Notes: a model not told the origin generated them from the letters alone. DNA of 7,118 bases from a bacterium (GCA_024231375.1 JAAEQP010000368.1:1-7118); one strand, 5' to 3'. Positions 1-6,056 are shown, counted from the stretch's first letter. A program made the numbers and translations.

Positions 1-206
1 CACTGTCGCTGGCGCTTCGTCAGCCGGGTGTCCATCCAATTCCGGACCCGTCGAAGGGCGCGCCGCTTTCGGCGTCCTTCCGCGAGGCCATTGCGCACCT
101 CCTCCTCCGACTCGTGCCAGAGCCCTTGGTCCTCCCGGTAACTGTCTAACCATTGACCATGGACGAACATGGTGGCCCGGTGTGCTCTGCTGCGTACTTC
201 CTTCAT
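1..206 (-). CDS. N-terminus of an unrecognised basic soluble protein, cut by left edge
   Basis: This leftward reading frame begins at ATG (204-206) and is open for 68 codons to the left edge. A purine-rich GGAGGGAGAAGGA lies immediately upstream (207-219), a strong ribosome binding site that decides the start. The protein begins MKEVRSRAHRATMFVHGQWL. It then has an acidic patch (HESEEE, residues 31-36) and a very basic stretch (residues 45-56, RRKRRALRRVRN), and the last visible residues are RLTKRQRQ. There is no signal peptide or membrane segment. An L-T-x-R-Q-R-Q run just before the break resembles the lead-in to helix-turn-helix domains of sigma-70 region 4 or LuxR type, so a DNA-binding regulator is possible but unproven. 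A forward frame (3-149) is also open but has no start in the window. The gene diverges from the membrane protein gene at 778. Confidence 0.7.
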   Translation of the reverse strand, partial: MKEVRSRAHRATMFVHGQWLDSYREDQGLWHESEEEVRNGLAEGRRKRRALRRVRNWMDTRLTKRQRQ

Positions 207-219
207 TCCTTCTCCCTCC
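207..219 (-). promoter_or_regulatory. Shine-Dalgarno region of the left-edge gene
   Basis: Read leftward, the bases are GGAGGGAGAAGGA, ending directly before ATG at 206. The GGAG core (216-219) is 9 nt from the start, and a nearer AGGA abuts it. This is the main evidence that the left-edge frame is a real gene. Confidence 0.65.
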
Positions 220-424
220 GTTGGTTGCTACGGGGCCGCCTCCGCGACCGGTGTGTTGAGCGTATCCCGGTCCGATGGGAGAAGAACTGCGCCATTTTCG
301 CGGTTTTTCGGTGCATTTCGTGGCCATTCCACAAGACGGCGGCACATGTCCGGCAAAGAGAGGGCAAAGCAATGGCAAGCACGGAAACCCTTGGGCGTGA
401 GGCATCCGCAACTCAATACATCGT
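220..424. other. Divergent intergenic segment without recognised genes
   Basis: This is the non-repetitive part of the spacer between the two divergent genes and should hold the promoter of the leftward gene. A locally AT-richer patch lies at about 290-330. I see no convincing -35/-10 pair, sigma-54 site, RNA gene or operator. Several short open frames cross it, but none has a good ribosome binding site. Confidence 0.4.
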
Positions 425-435
425 CCTCTTCGTTT

Positions 436-460
436 GTAGTGCGCCATTCATGGCGTTCTT
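436..460 (+). repeat. REP-like unit A1 (GTAG-headed palindrome)
   Basis: The unit starts GTAGTGCG and ends GGCGTTCTT. The stem is CGCCAT, loop TC, then ATGGCG. It is preceded by CCTCTTCGTTT. With unit A2 it forms an inverted pair whose outer 18 bp (CCTCTTCGTTTGTAGTGC and its near-complement) match with one mismatch. The stem sequence differs from every other copy in the window, yet pairing is kept. Confidence 0.75.
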
Positions 461-476
461 GGGTGCTTGCGAAGAA

Positions 477-501
477 GGGAACGGCCTAAAGGCCGCACTA
501 C
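477..501 (-). repeat. REP-like unit A2
   Basis: Read on the minus strand, this unit starts GTAGTGCGGCC, has loop TTTA, and closes with GGCCGTTC. The outer flank, CGAACGAAGAGG to position 512, is the inverted partner of the flank of unit A1. Units A1 and A2 together span 436-501 with GTAG ends outward, which is a BIME-like pair. Confidence 0.8.
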
Positions 502-536
502 GAACGAAGAGGGTTCCCGGAGTGCGTCCCCCGCTG

Positions 537-577
537 TGGCCGGCCGCGGCCTCCGGGCCGCGCCCTGACCACGCCAT
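537..577. repeat. Middle hairpin of repeat copy A
   Basis: Between units A2 and A3 lies a GC-rich nested inverted repeat. The core is GCGGCC, loop TCCG, GGCCGC (546-561), flanked by TGGCCGG and GACCACGCCA. The corresponding positions of the other copies (2633-2655 and 4402-4441) also form hairpins, although the sequence differs. Confidence 0.55.
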
Positions 578-623
578 TCGTCCGACCGATAGGTCTCCAA
601 TTCTCCCGCCTTCCGCTCGGCCC

Positions 624-648
624 CAGAACGCCCTAAAGGGCGCACTAC
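624..648 (-). repeat. REP-like unit A3
   Basis: On the minus strand this unit reads GTAGTGCGCCC, loop TTTA, GGGCGTTCTG. Arms are GCCC/GGGC rather than the GGCC/GGCC of unit A2. It is preceded (586-623) by a stretch containing AGGTCTCCAA and CCTTCCGCTCG, which is shared with the equivalent position in the copy near 2665-2700. Confidence 0.8.
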
Positions 649-762
649 AAACCCGGACCACCGAGACACCGACTCGGCGTGCGAAAGACATCGTGCCCCC
701 TCTCATCCTCCCAATCCTCTTCATCCATGTTGGAAGATCCCGTTCCGCCATCCCGCCGCACC

Positions 763-769
763 GAAGGAG
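763..769 (+). promoter_or_regulatory. Ribosome binding site that sets the start at 778
   Basis: GAAGGAG lies 8 nt before ATG 778. Upstream in-frame starts (GTG 679, ATG 727) have no comparable site and would add only a low-complexity Ser/Pro-rich leader, so 778 is preferred. Confidence 0.8.
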
Positions 770-777
770 TACCATCG

Positions 778-2433
778 ATGCCTGATTGGGAAACCATCAA
801 ACGGGTGGTGAAGACCATCTTCGCCGCGTTGGGACTGCTCGCCTTCATTGTATGGGGGATCGGGCTGTTCACGGCGGCATGCAACGACGGCGCGCCCTTG
901 CGCCAGTTCACGGCGGGGCTCTATTTCAGTTGCGCCTTGTGGGTGCTTGGGTTCCTCACCCTGAGCGTACTCGTGGGAGGACAGAACAGCGCGTTGTGGC
1001 ATTTGACGCCGTTGACGCCGCGCCTTCTGGTCCGCCAGGCGGTCCGCGACGGTCGGATGGCCTTGGTGACGCTGTTCATTGGCGTACCGACCGTGGCCGT
1101 CTTGACCCACACCGTCTACCGAGAAGGTCCACCGGATGGAGCGGGCGTGCCGCACGCGTTTGTCGTTGCGGGACTCCTGTTCTACGCGGTCTGCTACGCC
1201 GTACCCCTGTGCGAACTCACCACGGGATCGCGGCGTGTCACAGCGCCGGTGTTCGCGCTTCGGCATGTGGTCCGGCGTCTGTGGTTTGTGGTCATCCCGG
1301 CGGTCATCGCCACCCAAGTCGCCGCGAATTATTCGCAGACCGTGAGCGGCTACCTGACATCGGCGTTGGACGCACTCCTGCATCTCGGCCCGGCCGCACA
1401 CGTCGCTGCATTCGTCCTATCGCCCATGTCGGGCATCGCGATGGCCTCGGCCTCGCCCGACACGCTATGGCTGGTGTGGACCTTCGTCGCATTCCTCGCG
1501 ATTGTGCTGGTCTGGAGCCTGCGCGGCGTGCTGCACGCCATCCGCCCATTGCCAGCGGACCAAGTGTGCGACACGCCCTTCGCTCGATGGCTTGCGGAGC
1601 ATTCGGCCGGGGCGTGGGAGGACGCATCGGAGGACGGTGACGACGAGGAGGGTGCCGCGCCAGCGGGCCGCGCCGAACTGCCATACGACCCGGTGCTCCC
1701 GCCTGAGAACCAGATTCTGCGGCACGCGGCGCACTGGAAGAAACGCGTACCTCCAGAGGATTCACGCCCGCACCAACGCATGTTTGCGTGGGTGAGCAAC
1801 AACCTCTGGCTCTCTGTGGTCATCGCGATGTGGTGCGCGGGACTGGCGTTCTACGGGCGTGAAGAAATGTGGGTGATGGTCCTGTGCACCGCGCTCATTC
1901 TTCCGCTGATTGCCGTGACAGTCCGCGCCAAGGCCCTCAGAGAGTCCATTACCATGTGCGTCACCCTGCCTCTGCGGTGGACGCATCTGTTGCCGAAAGC
2001 TTACCTACACACCTTGGCGCGCGTAGGGATCGCGGACCTGCTCTATGCGGTCCTCGTCGGTACCCTGTGCCTGTCGTTCATGCACCCGGGCGCTGTGCTG
2101 GGCCTGTTCGGCATCTTGGCCGCCCTTCGCCTCGCCGGATTCATGTGCCAATGGCTCGAGGCCGTGCGCAATGTCGGACGATGGTGGCTGTCCTGGTCGA
2201 ACCTAGCGCTCTACATTACCCTCTTCCTCGCCGCCATCCACGCCATCGCGCGGTTTGACCTGTGGACCAAGAATGGGGCCACGGACAGCCATATCGCTGC
2301 CGGCGTGGCGTTGTTCGTCTTCGGGATGGTCCTCATTGAGGTGGCCGTGGCAGCATTCCTGACATGGGTCGTCTTCCGCCGCGACGGTTCGTCCGTGCTG
2401 GGGTACGTCGCCCTGCCCAAGGAAGACGCATGA
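778..2433 (+). CDS. Polytopic membrane protein, two membrane domains with acidic cytoplasmic linker; possible ABC-2-type permease
   Basis: A 551-residue integral membrane protein. Hydrophobic segments fall at about residues 14-34, 46-67, 94-112, 126-147, 166-184, 204-224 and 229-249. After a long hydrophilic region (250-340) they resume at 341-359, 364-382, 416-436, 438-456, 474-490 and 505-533. The linker contains a strongly acidic run (EDASEDGDDEE, 281-291). Each half has a basic loop followed by a membrane segment: SALWHLTPLTPRLLVRQ (71-87) and KALRESITMCVTLPLRWTHL (385-404). These loops resemble the R-x-L-P-x-S loops of the three leftward genes, but no strong pairwise identity is visible. 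Subunit of an exporter is inferred from architecture only; substrate is unknown. No ATPase is adjacent. The start at 778 follows a good ribosome binding site. The stop overlaps an ATG (ATGATG), and the gene runs into a repeat-filled spacer convergent with the next gene. Confidence 0.88.
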   Translation: MPDWETIKRVVKTIFAALGLLAFIVWGIGLFTAACNDGAPLRQFTAGLYFSCALWVLGFLTLSVLVGGQNSALWHLTPLTPRLLVRQAVRDGRMALVTLFIGVPTVAVLTHTVYREGPPDGAGVPHAFVVAGLLFYAVCYAVPLCELTTGSRRVTAPVFALRHVVRRLWFVVIPAVIATQVAANYSQTVSGYLTSALDALLHLGPAAHVAAFVLSPMSGIAMASASPDTLWLVWTFVAFLAIVLVWSLRGVLHAIRPLPADQVCDTPFARWLAEHSAGAWEDASEDGDDEEGAAPAGRAELPYDPVLPPENQILRHAAHWKKRVPPEDSRPHQRMFAWVSNNLWLSVVIAMWCAGLAFYGREEMWVMVLCTALILPLIAVTVRAKALRESITMCVTLPLRWTHLLPKAYLHTLARVGIADLLYAVLVGTLCLSFMHPGAVLGLFGILAALRLAGFMCQWLEAVRNVGRWWLSWSNLALYITLFLAAIHAIARFDLWTKNGATDSHIAAGVALFVFGMVLIEVAVAAFLTWVVFRRDGSSVLGYVALPKEDA

Positions 2434-2453
2434 TGTGGAGAAAGCCAGCCCAG

Positions 2454-2564
2454 CCCATGCGATGCCCCTACAGGGCATATGAAGAGGGGGGCGGGCCGAT
2501 CCCAGGGCTGCGCTACGCTGACCCTGGGCTGTTATGTACGGCCCTTTCAGGGCCCACGCATGGG
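2454..2564. repeat. 111-bp element with 8-bp inverted ends and three hairpins
   Basis: The ends are CCCATGCG (2454-2461) and its exact complement CGCATGGG (2557-2564). Inside are three hairpins in a row: ATGCCC/GGGCAT around CTACA (2462-2478); CCCAGGG/CCCTGGG around GCGCTACGC (2501-2528); and GGCCCT/AGGGCC around TTC (2540-2554). It begins 20 bases past the stop of the 778-2433 gene. Hairpins of the CCCAGGG...CCCTGGG type followed by a GC-stem are known as abundant small repeats in several GC-rich phyla (general knowledge, not checked here). None has a following T-tract, so terminator function is possible but not of the canonical type. Confidence 0.65.
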
Positions 2565-2594
2565 ACGGGCAGTCTCGAGAACCCCTCTTCGTAC

Positions 2595-2619
2595 GTAGTG
2601 CGGCCTTTAGGCCGTTCTT
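2595..2619 (+). repeat. REP-like unit B1
   Basis: Starts GTAGTGCGGCC, loop TTTA, GGCCGTTCTT, preceded by CCTCTTCGTAC. It is the left member of an outward-facing inverted pair with unit B2 (2703-2727), spanning 133 bp. Confidence 0.82.
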
Positions 2620-2632
2620 CTCTTCTCCGTTG

Positions 2633-2655
2633 TGGCGTGGTCTCTGACCGCGCCA
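2633..2655. repeat. Middle hairpin of repeat copy B
   Basis: TGGCG-T-GGTC, loop TCT, GACC-G-CGCCA makes a 9-bp stem with one mismatch. It is the short form of the hairpin found at 537-577 and 4402-4441. Confidence 0.6.
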
Positions 2656-2702
2656 CTCCCAGGACCGACAGGTCTCCAAGTCCTTCGCCTTCCGCTCGAC
2701 CC

Positions 2703-2727
2703 AAGAACGCCCTAAAGGGCGCACTAC
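2703..2727 (-). repeat. REP-like unit B2
   Basis: On the minus strand it reads GTAGTGCGCCC, loop TTTA, GGGCGTTCTT. It differs from its partner B1 mainly by swapped stem bases (GCCC/GGGC for GGCC/GGCC), so the hairpin is preserved. Confidence 0.82.
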
Positions 2728-2744
2728 ATACCCGTACCCACGAT

Positions 2745-2785
2745 TCCGGATGTGCCACCTTCAAGCGCAGCTTGTGGGTGTCCGG
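2745..2785 (-). repeat. TCCGGA-bounded hairpin module, copy B
   Basis: The segment runs from TCCGGA to TCCGG and contains the stem CAAGC-GCA-GCTTG with neighbouring CCAC and GTGG that can extend pairing. It is about 95% identical to the modules at 4549-4590 and 6203-6244. A degenerate extension follows (AGCGCCTCTG, 2789-2798, also at 6248-6257). It lies downstream of the stop of the 2902-4311 gene, as the other copies lie downstream of their genes. Confidence 0.75.
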
Positions 2786-2901
2786 CTCAGCGCCTCTGCG
2801 TGAGATTCCCTCTTCATCTCCCCATCCGCCTCGGACGGGAAGAGGTCCGAATGAGGGCCTCCAGTTCACCCTTGTCATCCGCACCTCCATCGAGCAGATC
2901 G
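2786..2901. other. Spacer next to the 3' end of the 469-aa permease gene
   Basis: This is the remaining part of the convergent spacer. The part nearest the hairpin module shows weakened similarity to the extension downstream of the other two leftward genes. The rest is unique. No intrinsic terminator with a T-tract is visible for either convergent gene. Confidence 0.4.
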
Positions 2902-4311
2902 TCACCTGAAGAGGTGGAAGCTCCTCGGCTCACCGGATGGCCAGAGCCTTGCTTCTTCAGCGCGCTGCGACAACACGTCCGAATTCGCGCAATACAGGTC
3001 CGAACTCTGCCCAATAGTCCGCCACAGCAAGTAGAGTCCCAGCGGATTGAGGAGTACCGCCAAGGGGCCGTGGACCCAGAGTATACGCGTCGTGAGGTCT
3101 GCTCGGATGCCTATGCCGTAGGGCCCTCCCAAGAGGACCGCCGCGATCAGCAGCGCCACGCCACCCACGGCGGACGCAAAAGGAGCTAGAGAGAGGTCCC
3201 CGGTCAACTGGGCCACCGTGAGGCAGAGCGTCAATCCCGCCACGGCCCCCATGAGAGCCAGAAGGGGCCATGAGAACACGCCCCACGACACCGTGCACGC
3301 GCCTTCGACCACCACCGTCATTGCGGCGATCTCAACGTAGTACCGCCGTGCCACGAGAAAGGTCATGCGTCCCGTGGACATGGGCAGCGCCCGCAACGCT
3401 CTCAACGACCCTCCCATGCGAAGAAAGACCCCGCTGGCCACCGGCGCGGCAAGCACCGACAGCATGGGCGCATAGCGCACCGCGCCATCGAGATTCATCC
3501 AGGGGGTCAGGACCACAATAGGCATCACGACCCAGAACCAACGTGACGGTACGGCGACCCCCAGCGCCCTCAGCCGGGCCAGGACAGACACGCCACGCCG
3601 CTTGCTGCCCCACGCTCCAATCGACACCCGTTCGGTCTCCGAATCGGTGTTCGCAGGGAAGTGTGCCAATGCCTCGCGCCGAAACCATGTGTACGCGAGA
3701 GCCGCCGCCATCGGAACATGCGCCCAGAGGTACAGGCCCCGCAACTCCTCGTTCAACGTCCCTAACTTGAACAGTACGAACATCCCGAGCAATGGCACGT
3801 GTACAAAGGATATCAGGCTCTCCACGAAGTCGAGATAGGGGCGGGCGCCTTGTCTGCGTTTGGCACCAGGATTGGAGACGCCCCCCAACACCGATGGTGC
3901 AAGGGCGACACCGGCCCACAAGAGACCCGACACTGGCGCGGCAAATTGTGTGGCCCACGGCATCCGACCCAGCGACGGTACGAAGACCGCAAGAGCCTGG
4001 TACCCCACGAGAGTCATCAGAGTCCATACCGGTACGAGCAACACCGCCTCGGTCCACAGCAACGTGCCAAGGGTTTTCGACCGAAACGGCAGCATTCGCA
4101 ACGCCGAGCCCTCTCGGCCAAAGATCTCACTGAACAGAAGCGCCATCAGGACTGAGGCGATGGTCGACACCGTGACCGCCGCCGTGTGCATGGCCTCAGG
4201 CCCCTGCCACCGCCACGCCATCAGTTGCCACACCATCAGCGCGGAGTACGCGGGCAACAGCACGACCCGTCGGTTCCACACCCGGCGCTTCACCCATCGC
4301 GACAGCATCAT
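2902..4311 (-). CDS. Polytopic membrane protein, ABC-2-type permease-like (paralogue 1 of 3)
   Basis: A 469-residue membrane protein with about twelve hydrophobic segments in two halves. Half one has the loop ALRMLPFRSKTL (70-81) after a membrane segment at 42-62. A central YTWFRREALAHF (207-218) precedes a polar linker (219-256). Half two has SLRALRALPMSTGRM (302-316), RRYY (322-325), FSWPLLALMG (346-355) and LLNPLGLYLLWR (420-431). The same motifs in the same order occur in the genes at 4628 and 6282, so the three are paralogues. Loops of the form LR-x-LP-x-S before a membrane helix are common in ABC-2 exporter permeases; function is inferred from this and substrate is unknown. Start: the first of two ATGs (4309-4311), with GGAGG 7 nt upstream (4319-4323). 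The C-terminal tail (440-469) is longer and more charged than in the paralogues. Confidence 0.92.
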   Translation of the reverse strand: MMLSRWVKRRVWNRRVVLLPAYSALMVWQLMAWRWQGPEAMHTAAVTVSTIASVLMALLFSEIFGREGSALRMLPFRSKTLGTLLWTEAVLLVPVWTLMTLVGYQALAVFVPSLGRMPWATQFAAPVSGLLWAGVALAPSVLGGVSNPGAKRRQGARPYLDFVESLISFVHVPLLGMFVLFKLGTLNEELRGLYLWAHVPMAAALAYTWFRREALAHFPANTDSETERVSIGAWGSKRRGVSVLARLRALGVAVPSRWFWVVMPIVVLTPWMNLDGAVRYAPMLSVLAAPVASGVFLRMGGSLRALRALPMSTGRMTFLVARRYYVEIAAMTVVVEGACTVSWGVFSWPLLALMGAVAGLTLCLTVAQLTGDLSLAPFASAVGGVALLIAAVLLGGPYGIGIRADLTTRILWVHGPLAVLLNPLGLYLLWRTIGQSSDLYCANSDVLSQRAEEARLWPSGEPRSFHLFR

Positions 4312-4318
4312 GGCCTAT

Positions 4319-4323
4319 CCTCC
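4319..4323 (-). promoter_or_regulatory. Ribosome binding site of the 469-aa permease gene
   Basis: GGAGG on the minus strand, 7 nt before ATG 4311. It lies inside the end of the bridging ORF. Confidence 0.75.
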
Positions 4324-4354
4324 AGCCATCCCAGCCCCAGCACCTTCTTCGTAC

Positions 4355-4379
4355 GTAGTGCGGCCTTCAGGCCGTTCTT
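4355..4379 (+). repeat. REP-like unit C1
   Basis: GTAGTGCGGCC, loop TTCA, GGCCGTTCTT, preceded by CTTCTTCGTAC. It is the outward-facing partner of unit C2; the pair spans 4355-4531 (177 bp). Confidence 0.82.
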
Positions 4380-4401
4380 GCTCACTGAAAGCTCCCCGTT
4401 G

Positions 4402-4441
4402 TGGCCGGTCGCGGTCTCTTGGCCGCGCTCCGACCGCGCCA
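4402..4441. repeat. Middle hairpin of repeat copy C, long form
   Basis: Nested arms TGGCcGGTC ... GACCGcGCCA enclose GCGG ... CCGC. The long form resembles copy A (537-577), while copy B carries a collapsed version. Confidence 0.55.
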
Positions 4442-4445
4442 CCAA

Positions 4446-4462
4446 CGTGCCCCCTGGGCACG
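4446..4462. repeat. Extra perfect hairpin in repeat copy C
   Basis: CGTGCCC, loop CCT, GGGCACG is a perfect 7-bp stem. Copies A and B have nothing at the matching place, so it looks like an insertion within the composite repeat. Confidence 0.55.
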
Positions 4463-4506
4463 CAACGACCGCAAGGTCTCCAATCCTCTCGCTTTCGTCC
4501 CGCACC

Positions 4507-4531
4507 CAGAACGCCCCAAAGCGCGCACTAC
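4507..4531 (-). repeat. REP-like unit C2, stem partly decayed
   Basis: On the minus strand GTAGTGCGCGC, loop TTTG, GGGCGTTCTG. Substitutions in one arm leave mismatches, unlike the compensated copies, which suggests decay. Confidence 0.75.
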
Positions 4532-4548
4532 ATACCCGTGCCCCCGAC

Positions 4549-4590
4549 TCCGGATGTGCCACCTTCAAGCGAAGCTTGTGGGTGTCCGGA
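4549..4590 (-). repeat. TCCGGA-bounded hairpin module, copy C
   Basis: A 42-bp module with TCCGGA at both ends and stem CAAGC-GAA-GCTTG. With unit C2 and the 3' end of the neighbouring permease gene it belongs to a 135-bp block (4507-4641) that matches 6161-6295 without gaps and with 11 mismatches by my count. Confidence 0.78.
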
Positions 4591-4627
4591 TTGAGCGCCT
4601 CCGCCCGCGTATCTTCCCACATCCGCA

Positions 4628-5986
4628 TCACAGCCGCCCCCTTGTTGACCTCTGGGCCACAGCGGTCAGACCGTAGGTGAACGGGCGGTAGACGCGCGAA
4701 TCCCGGTCCAACGCGCGGTACAGCAGGACGAGACCGAGAGGATTCAGCACGAGGGCAGCGCTCGTGAAACCCCAGAACACGAGCGAAGGAAATCCGTGCA
4801 GAAGTCCGCCGTCGAGTTCCGGTCCCCAGAGCAGCATGGTCAGCGCAACGCAGAACATGAGCAGAAGCGCGAGTGCCGCGCGGGTGACGCCTTGCGGCGC
4901 TGTCATGACCGTTATGCTCACCAGGAGCGCCAGTCCCGCACCCGCACCGACCGCGGCGACCGGCGTCCACGACAGCGTCCTCTGCGTCGCAAGCGAGATG
5001 CATTCGGCGACGCCCATCAGCGCGGCGGCCTCGGCGTAGTAGCGGATCGCCGTGCGCGCAAAGATCTGGTGCGAAGAAGCAGGGATGAGACGCATCGTCC
5101 TGAAGCCGCCGCCTTCCCGGGCCATGAATCCCCCTCCGAGCAGCAGCGCGGGGAGCGCGAAAAGCACGACGGGTTCCAAATCGCCGACGACTGGCCAGTC
5201 CACGCCGAAGACGCTGACCAGACTCTCCATCTTCATTACGCAAAGCCCCAGACCAAAGAGGCATGCGTTTCCGACCAACGCGGACGTCAACCCGCCGAGC
5301 CACCACGCCGCCAACCTTCGCTCACCCGGCAGCGTGGTCGACATGCTTTCTCCCGCTCCGCTAGACCTCCCCAGGCCGCGCTCGTTCATCCCAGGCTCCA
5401 TATGCGCCAACGCCTCCCGTTCCACCCACGTGTACGCCAGCAATGCCAGCACAAGGGGTACAAGCCAGTAGACTGAGATCACGCCCGTCCCCGCCATCGC
5501 CGCCAACGCGAACAGGCCAATGGCCGACGCGGTCATGGCCTTGCCAACTGGTCCCGTTCCTTCGCGGTAGCTCTTGCCTGTGAGCACCGCGGTCGTTGCC
5601 ACGCTACACGCGAGACCCAGAAACGGCGTCCTCCAACTGGCCAGAAACGAGGAGCCGCCGCCGTGGACGATCAGCGGGATGGTGATGACGAGCACCCAGG
5701 CGGGAGCAAACAGAACCGTCTGAACCCACAGAACCAACCCGATCTGTCTCGAACTGTACGGCAGAGACCTGCGCACGCGGCTTTGTCGAATGTACGTGCC
5801 AATCGTCACCATGCTGAATACAACGCAAGCCAGTGGCGGGAAGAGCGTGATGCCCAGCATGTCCAGATTGTCGGCCGCATCTGAGTGGGCGGCATAAGCC
5901 GATACGTAGGCGATAGACGTGCAAACCAGAAAGAAATACACCGGGTAGCGCGCATACGGACCTGAAATCATCCACCGCCCCATCAT
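4628..5986 (-). CDS. Polytopic membrane protein, ABC-2-type permease-like (paralogue 2 of 3)
   Basis: A 452-residue membrane protein with about twelve hydrophobic segments. Half one carries VRRSLPYSSRQI (71-82) after a membrane segment at 43-64. YTWVEREALAHM is at 185-196, followed by a polar linker (197-226). Half two carries FRTMRLIPASSHQIF (295-309), IRYYAEA (314-320), LSWTPVAAVGAGAG (338-351) and VLNPLGLVLLYRALDRDS (413-430). It is closer to the partial paralogue at 6282 than to the one at 2902; the C-terminal third is especially alike. An exporter permease role is inferred and no substrate can be named. The start is the first of two ATGs (5984-5986), with AGGAG 7 nt upstream. The last codons (GGG CGG CTG TGA) are shared with the 6282 gene and lie inside the duplicated block. 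Confidence 0.93.
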   Translation of the reverse strand: MMGRWMISGPYARYPVYFFLVCTSIAYVSAYAAHSDAADNLDMLGITLFPPLACVVFSMVTIGTYIRQSRVRRSLPYSSRQIGLVLWVQTVLFAPAWVLVITIPLIVHGGGSSFLASWRTPFLGLACSVATTAVLTGKSYREGTGPVGKAMTASAIGLFALAAMAGTGVISVYWLVPLVLALLAYTWVEREALAHMEPGMNERGLGRSSGAGESMSTTLPGERRLAAWWLGGLTSALVGNACLFGLGLCVMKMESLVSVFGVDWPVVGDLEPVVLFALPALLLGGGFMAREGGGFRTMRLIPASSHQIFARTAIRYYAEAAALMGVAECISLATQRTLSWTPVAAVGAGAGLALLVSITVMTAPQGVTRAALALLLMFCVALTMLLWGPELDGGLLHGFPSLVFWGFTSAALVLNPLGLVLLYRALDRDSRVYRPFTYGLTAVAQRSTRGRL

Positions 5987-6051
5987 ATTCCTACTCCTGT
6001 TTCGTGCCCTCGCACCAACCCCACGAACAACTCCTCCATCGTCACCGGCGG
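5983..6051 (-). pseudogene. Possible C-terminal remnant of an ABC ATPase, end of a second bridging ORF
   Basis: The minus-strand frame ending at TGA 5983-5985 encodes PPVTMEELFVGLVRGHETGV before its last residue and stop. A T/S-L/M-E-E/D-L/V-F-V/L-x-L stretch close to the C-terminus is typical of ABC-2 exporter ATPases. The stop overlapping the ATG of the permease (ATGA) is also typical of ATPase-permease pairs. No Walker A, signature or Walker B motif is present upstream: the frame enters repeat DNA at about 6057. The whole bridging frame runs from ATG 6280-6282, overlapping the upstream permease stop, for 99 codons. The alternative is chance resemblance in repeat-derived sequence. Confidence 0.35.
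5994..5998 (-). promoter_or_regulatory. Ribosome binding site of the 452-aa permease gene
   Basis: AGGAG on the minus strand, 7 nt before ATG 5986, embedded in the end of the bridging frame. Confidence 0.7.
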
Positions 6052-6056
6052 GCGGA

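Larger units (their letters stand above)
4308..4628 (-). other. Spacer ORF bridging two permease genes, overlapping stop and start codons
   Basis: The frame begins at ATG 4626-4628, which overlaps the TGA stop of the upstream permease (TGATG). It stays open for 106 codons, and its TGA (4308-4310) overlaps the ATG of the downstream permease (ATGA). Nearly all of it is repeat DNA: the hairpin module, two REP-like units and the middle hairpin. The product would be a low-complexity, repeat-derived polypeptide without recognisable domains. Compared with the equivalent spacer at 5983-6282, changes in the shared part are mostly amino-acid altering (7 of 11), so there is no sign of protein selection. 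It may allow translational coupling rather than encode a functional protein. Confidence 0.35.

Noticed and set aside
3..149. Forward frame at the left edge read as the C-terminus of an upstream gene
   Set aside because: It has acceptable codon use, but the opposite strand has a proper start with a strong ribosome binding site over the same bases. Only one is likely to be real.
425..660. CRISPR array
   Set aside because: Units alternate in orientation, vary in stem sequence, have unequal spacing and no spacer-repeat periodicity.
679..777. Upstream start for the membrane protein gene (GTG 679 or ATG 727)
   Set aside because: Neither has a ribosome binding site, and the extra residues are Ser/Pro-rich without features, while ATG 778 has GAAGGAG at 8 nt.
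153..785. A 210-codon forward open frame across the divergent spacer
   Set aside because: It runs through three repeat units and the ribosome binding site of the 778 gene, has no good ribosome binding site itself, and its product is basic low-complexity sequence. It is repeat-derived.
2540..2554. Intrinsic terminator for the 778-2433 gene
   Set aside because: The GGCCCT/AGGGCC hairpin is not followed by a T-tract. It may affect transcript ends but is not a canonical terminator.
2364..2909. A 181-codon forward frame starting in the 3' end of the 778 gene
   Set aside because: It consists almost wholly of the 111-bp element and repeat copy B; its openness follows from GC-rich palindromes.
4308..5306. 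A 332-codon leftward frame covering the spacer and half of the 4628-5986 gene
   Set aside because: Most of it is the wrong frame of a clear membrane protein gene and encodes an Arg/Gly-rich sequence. Only the spacer part (4308-4628) is kept, as a bridging frame.
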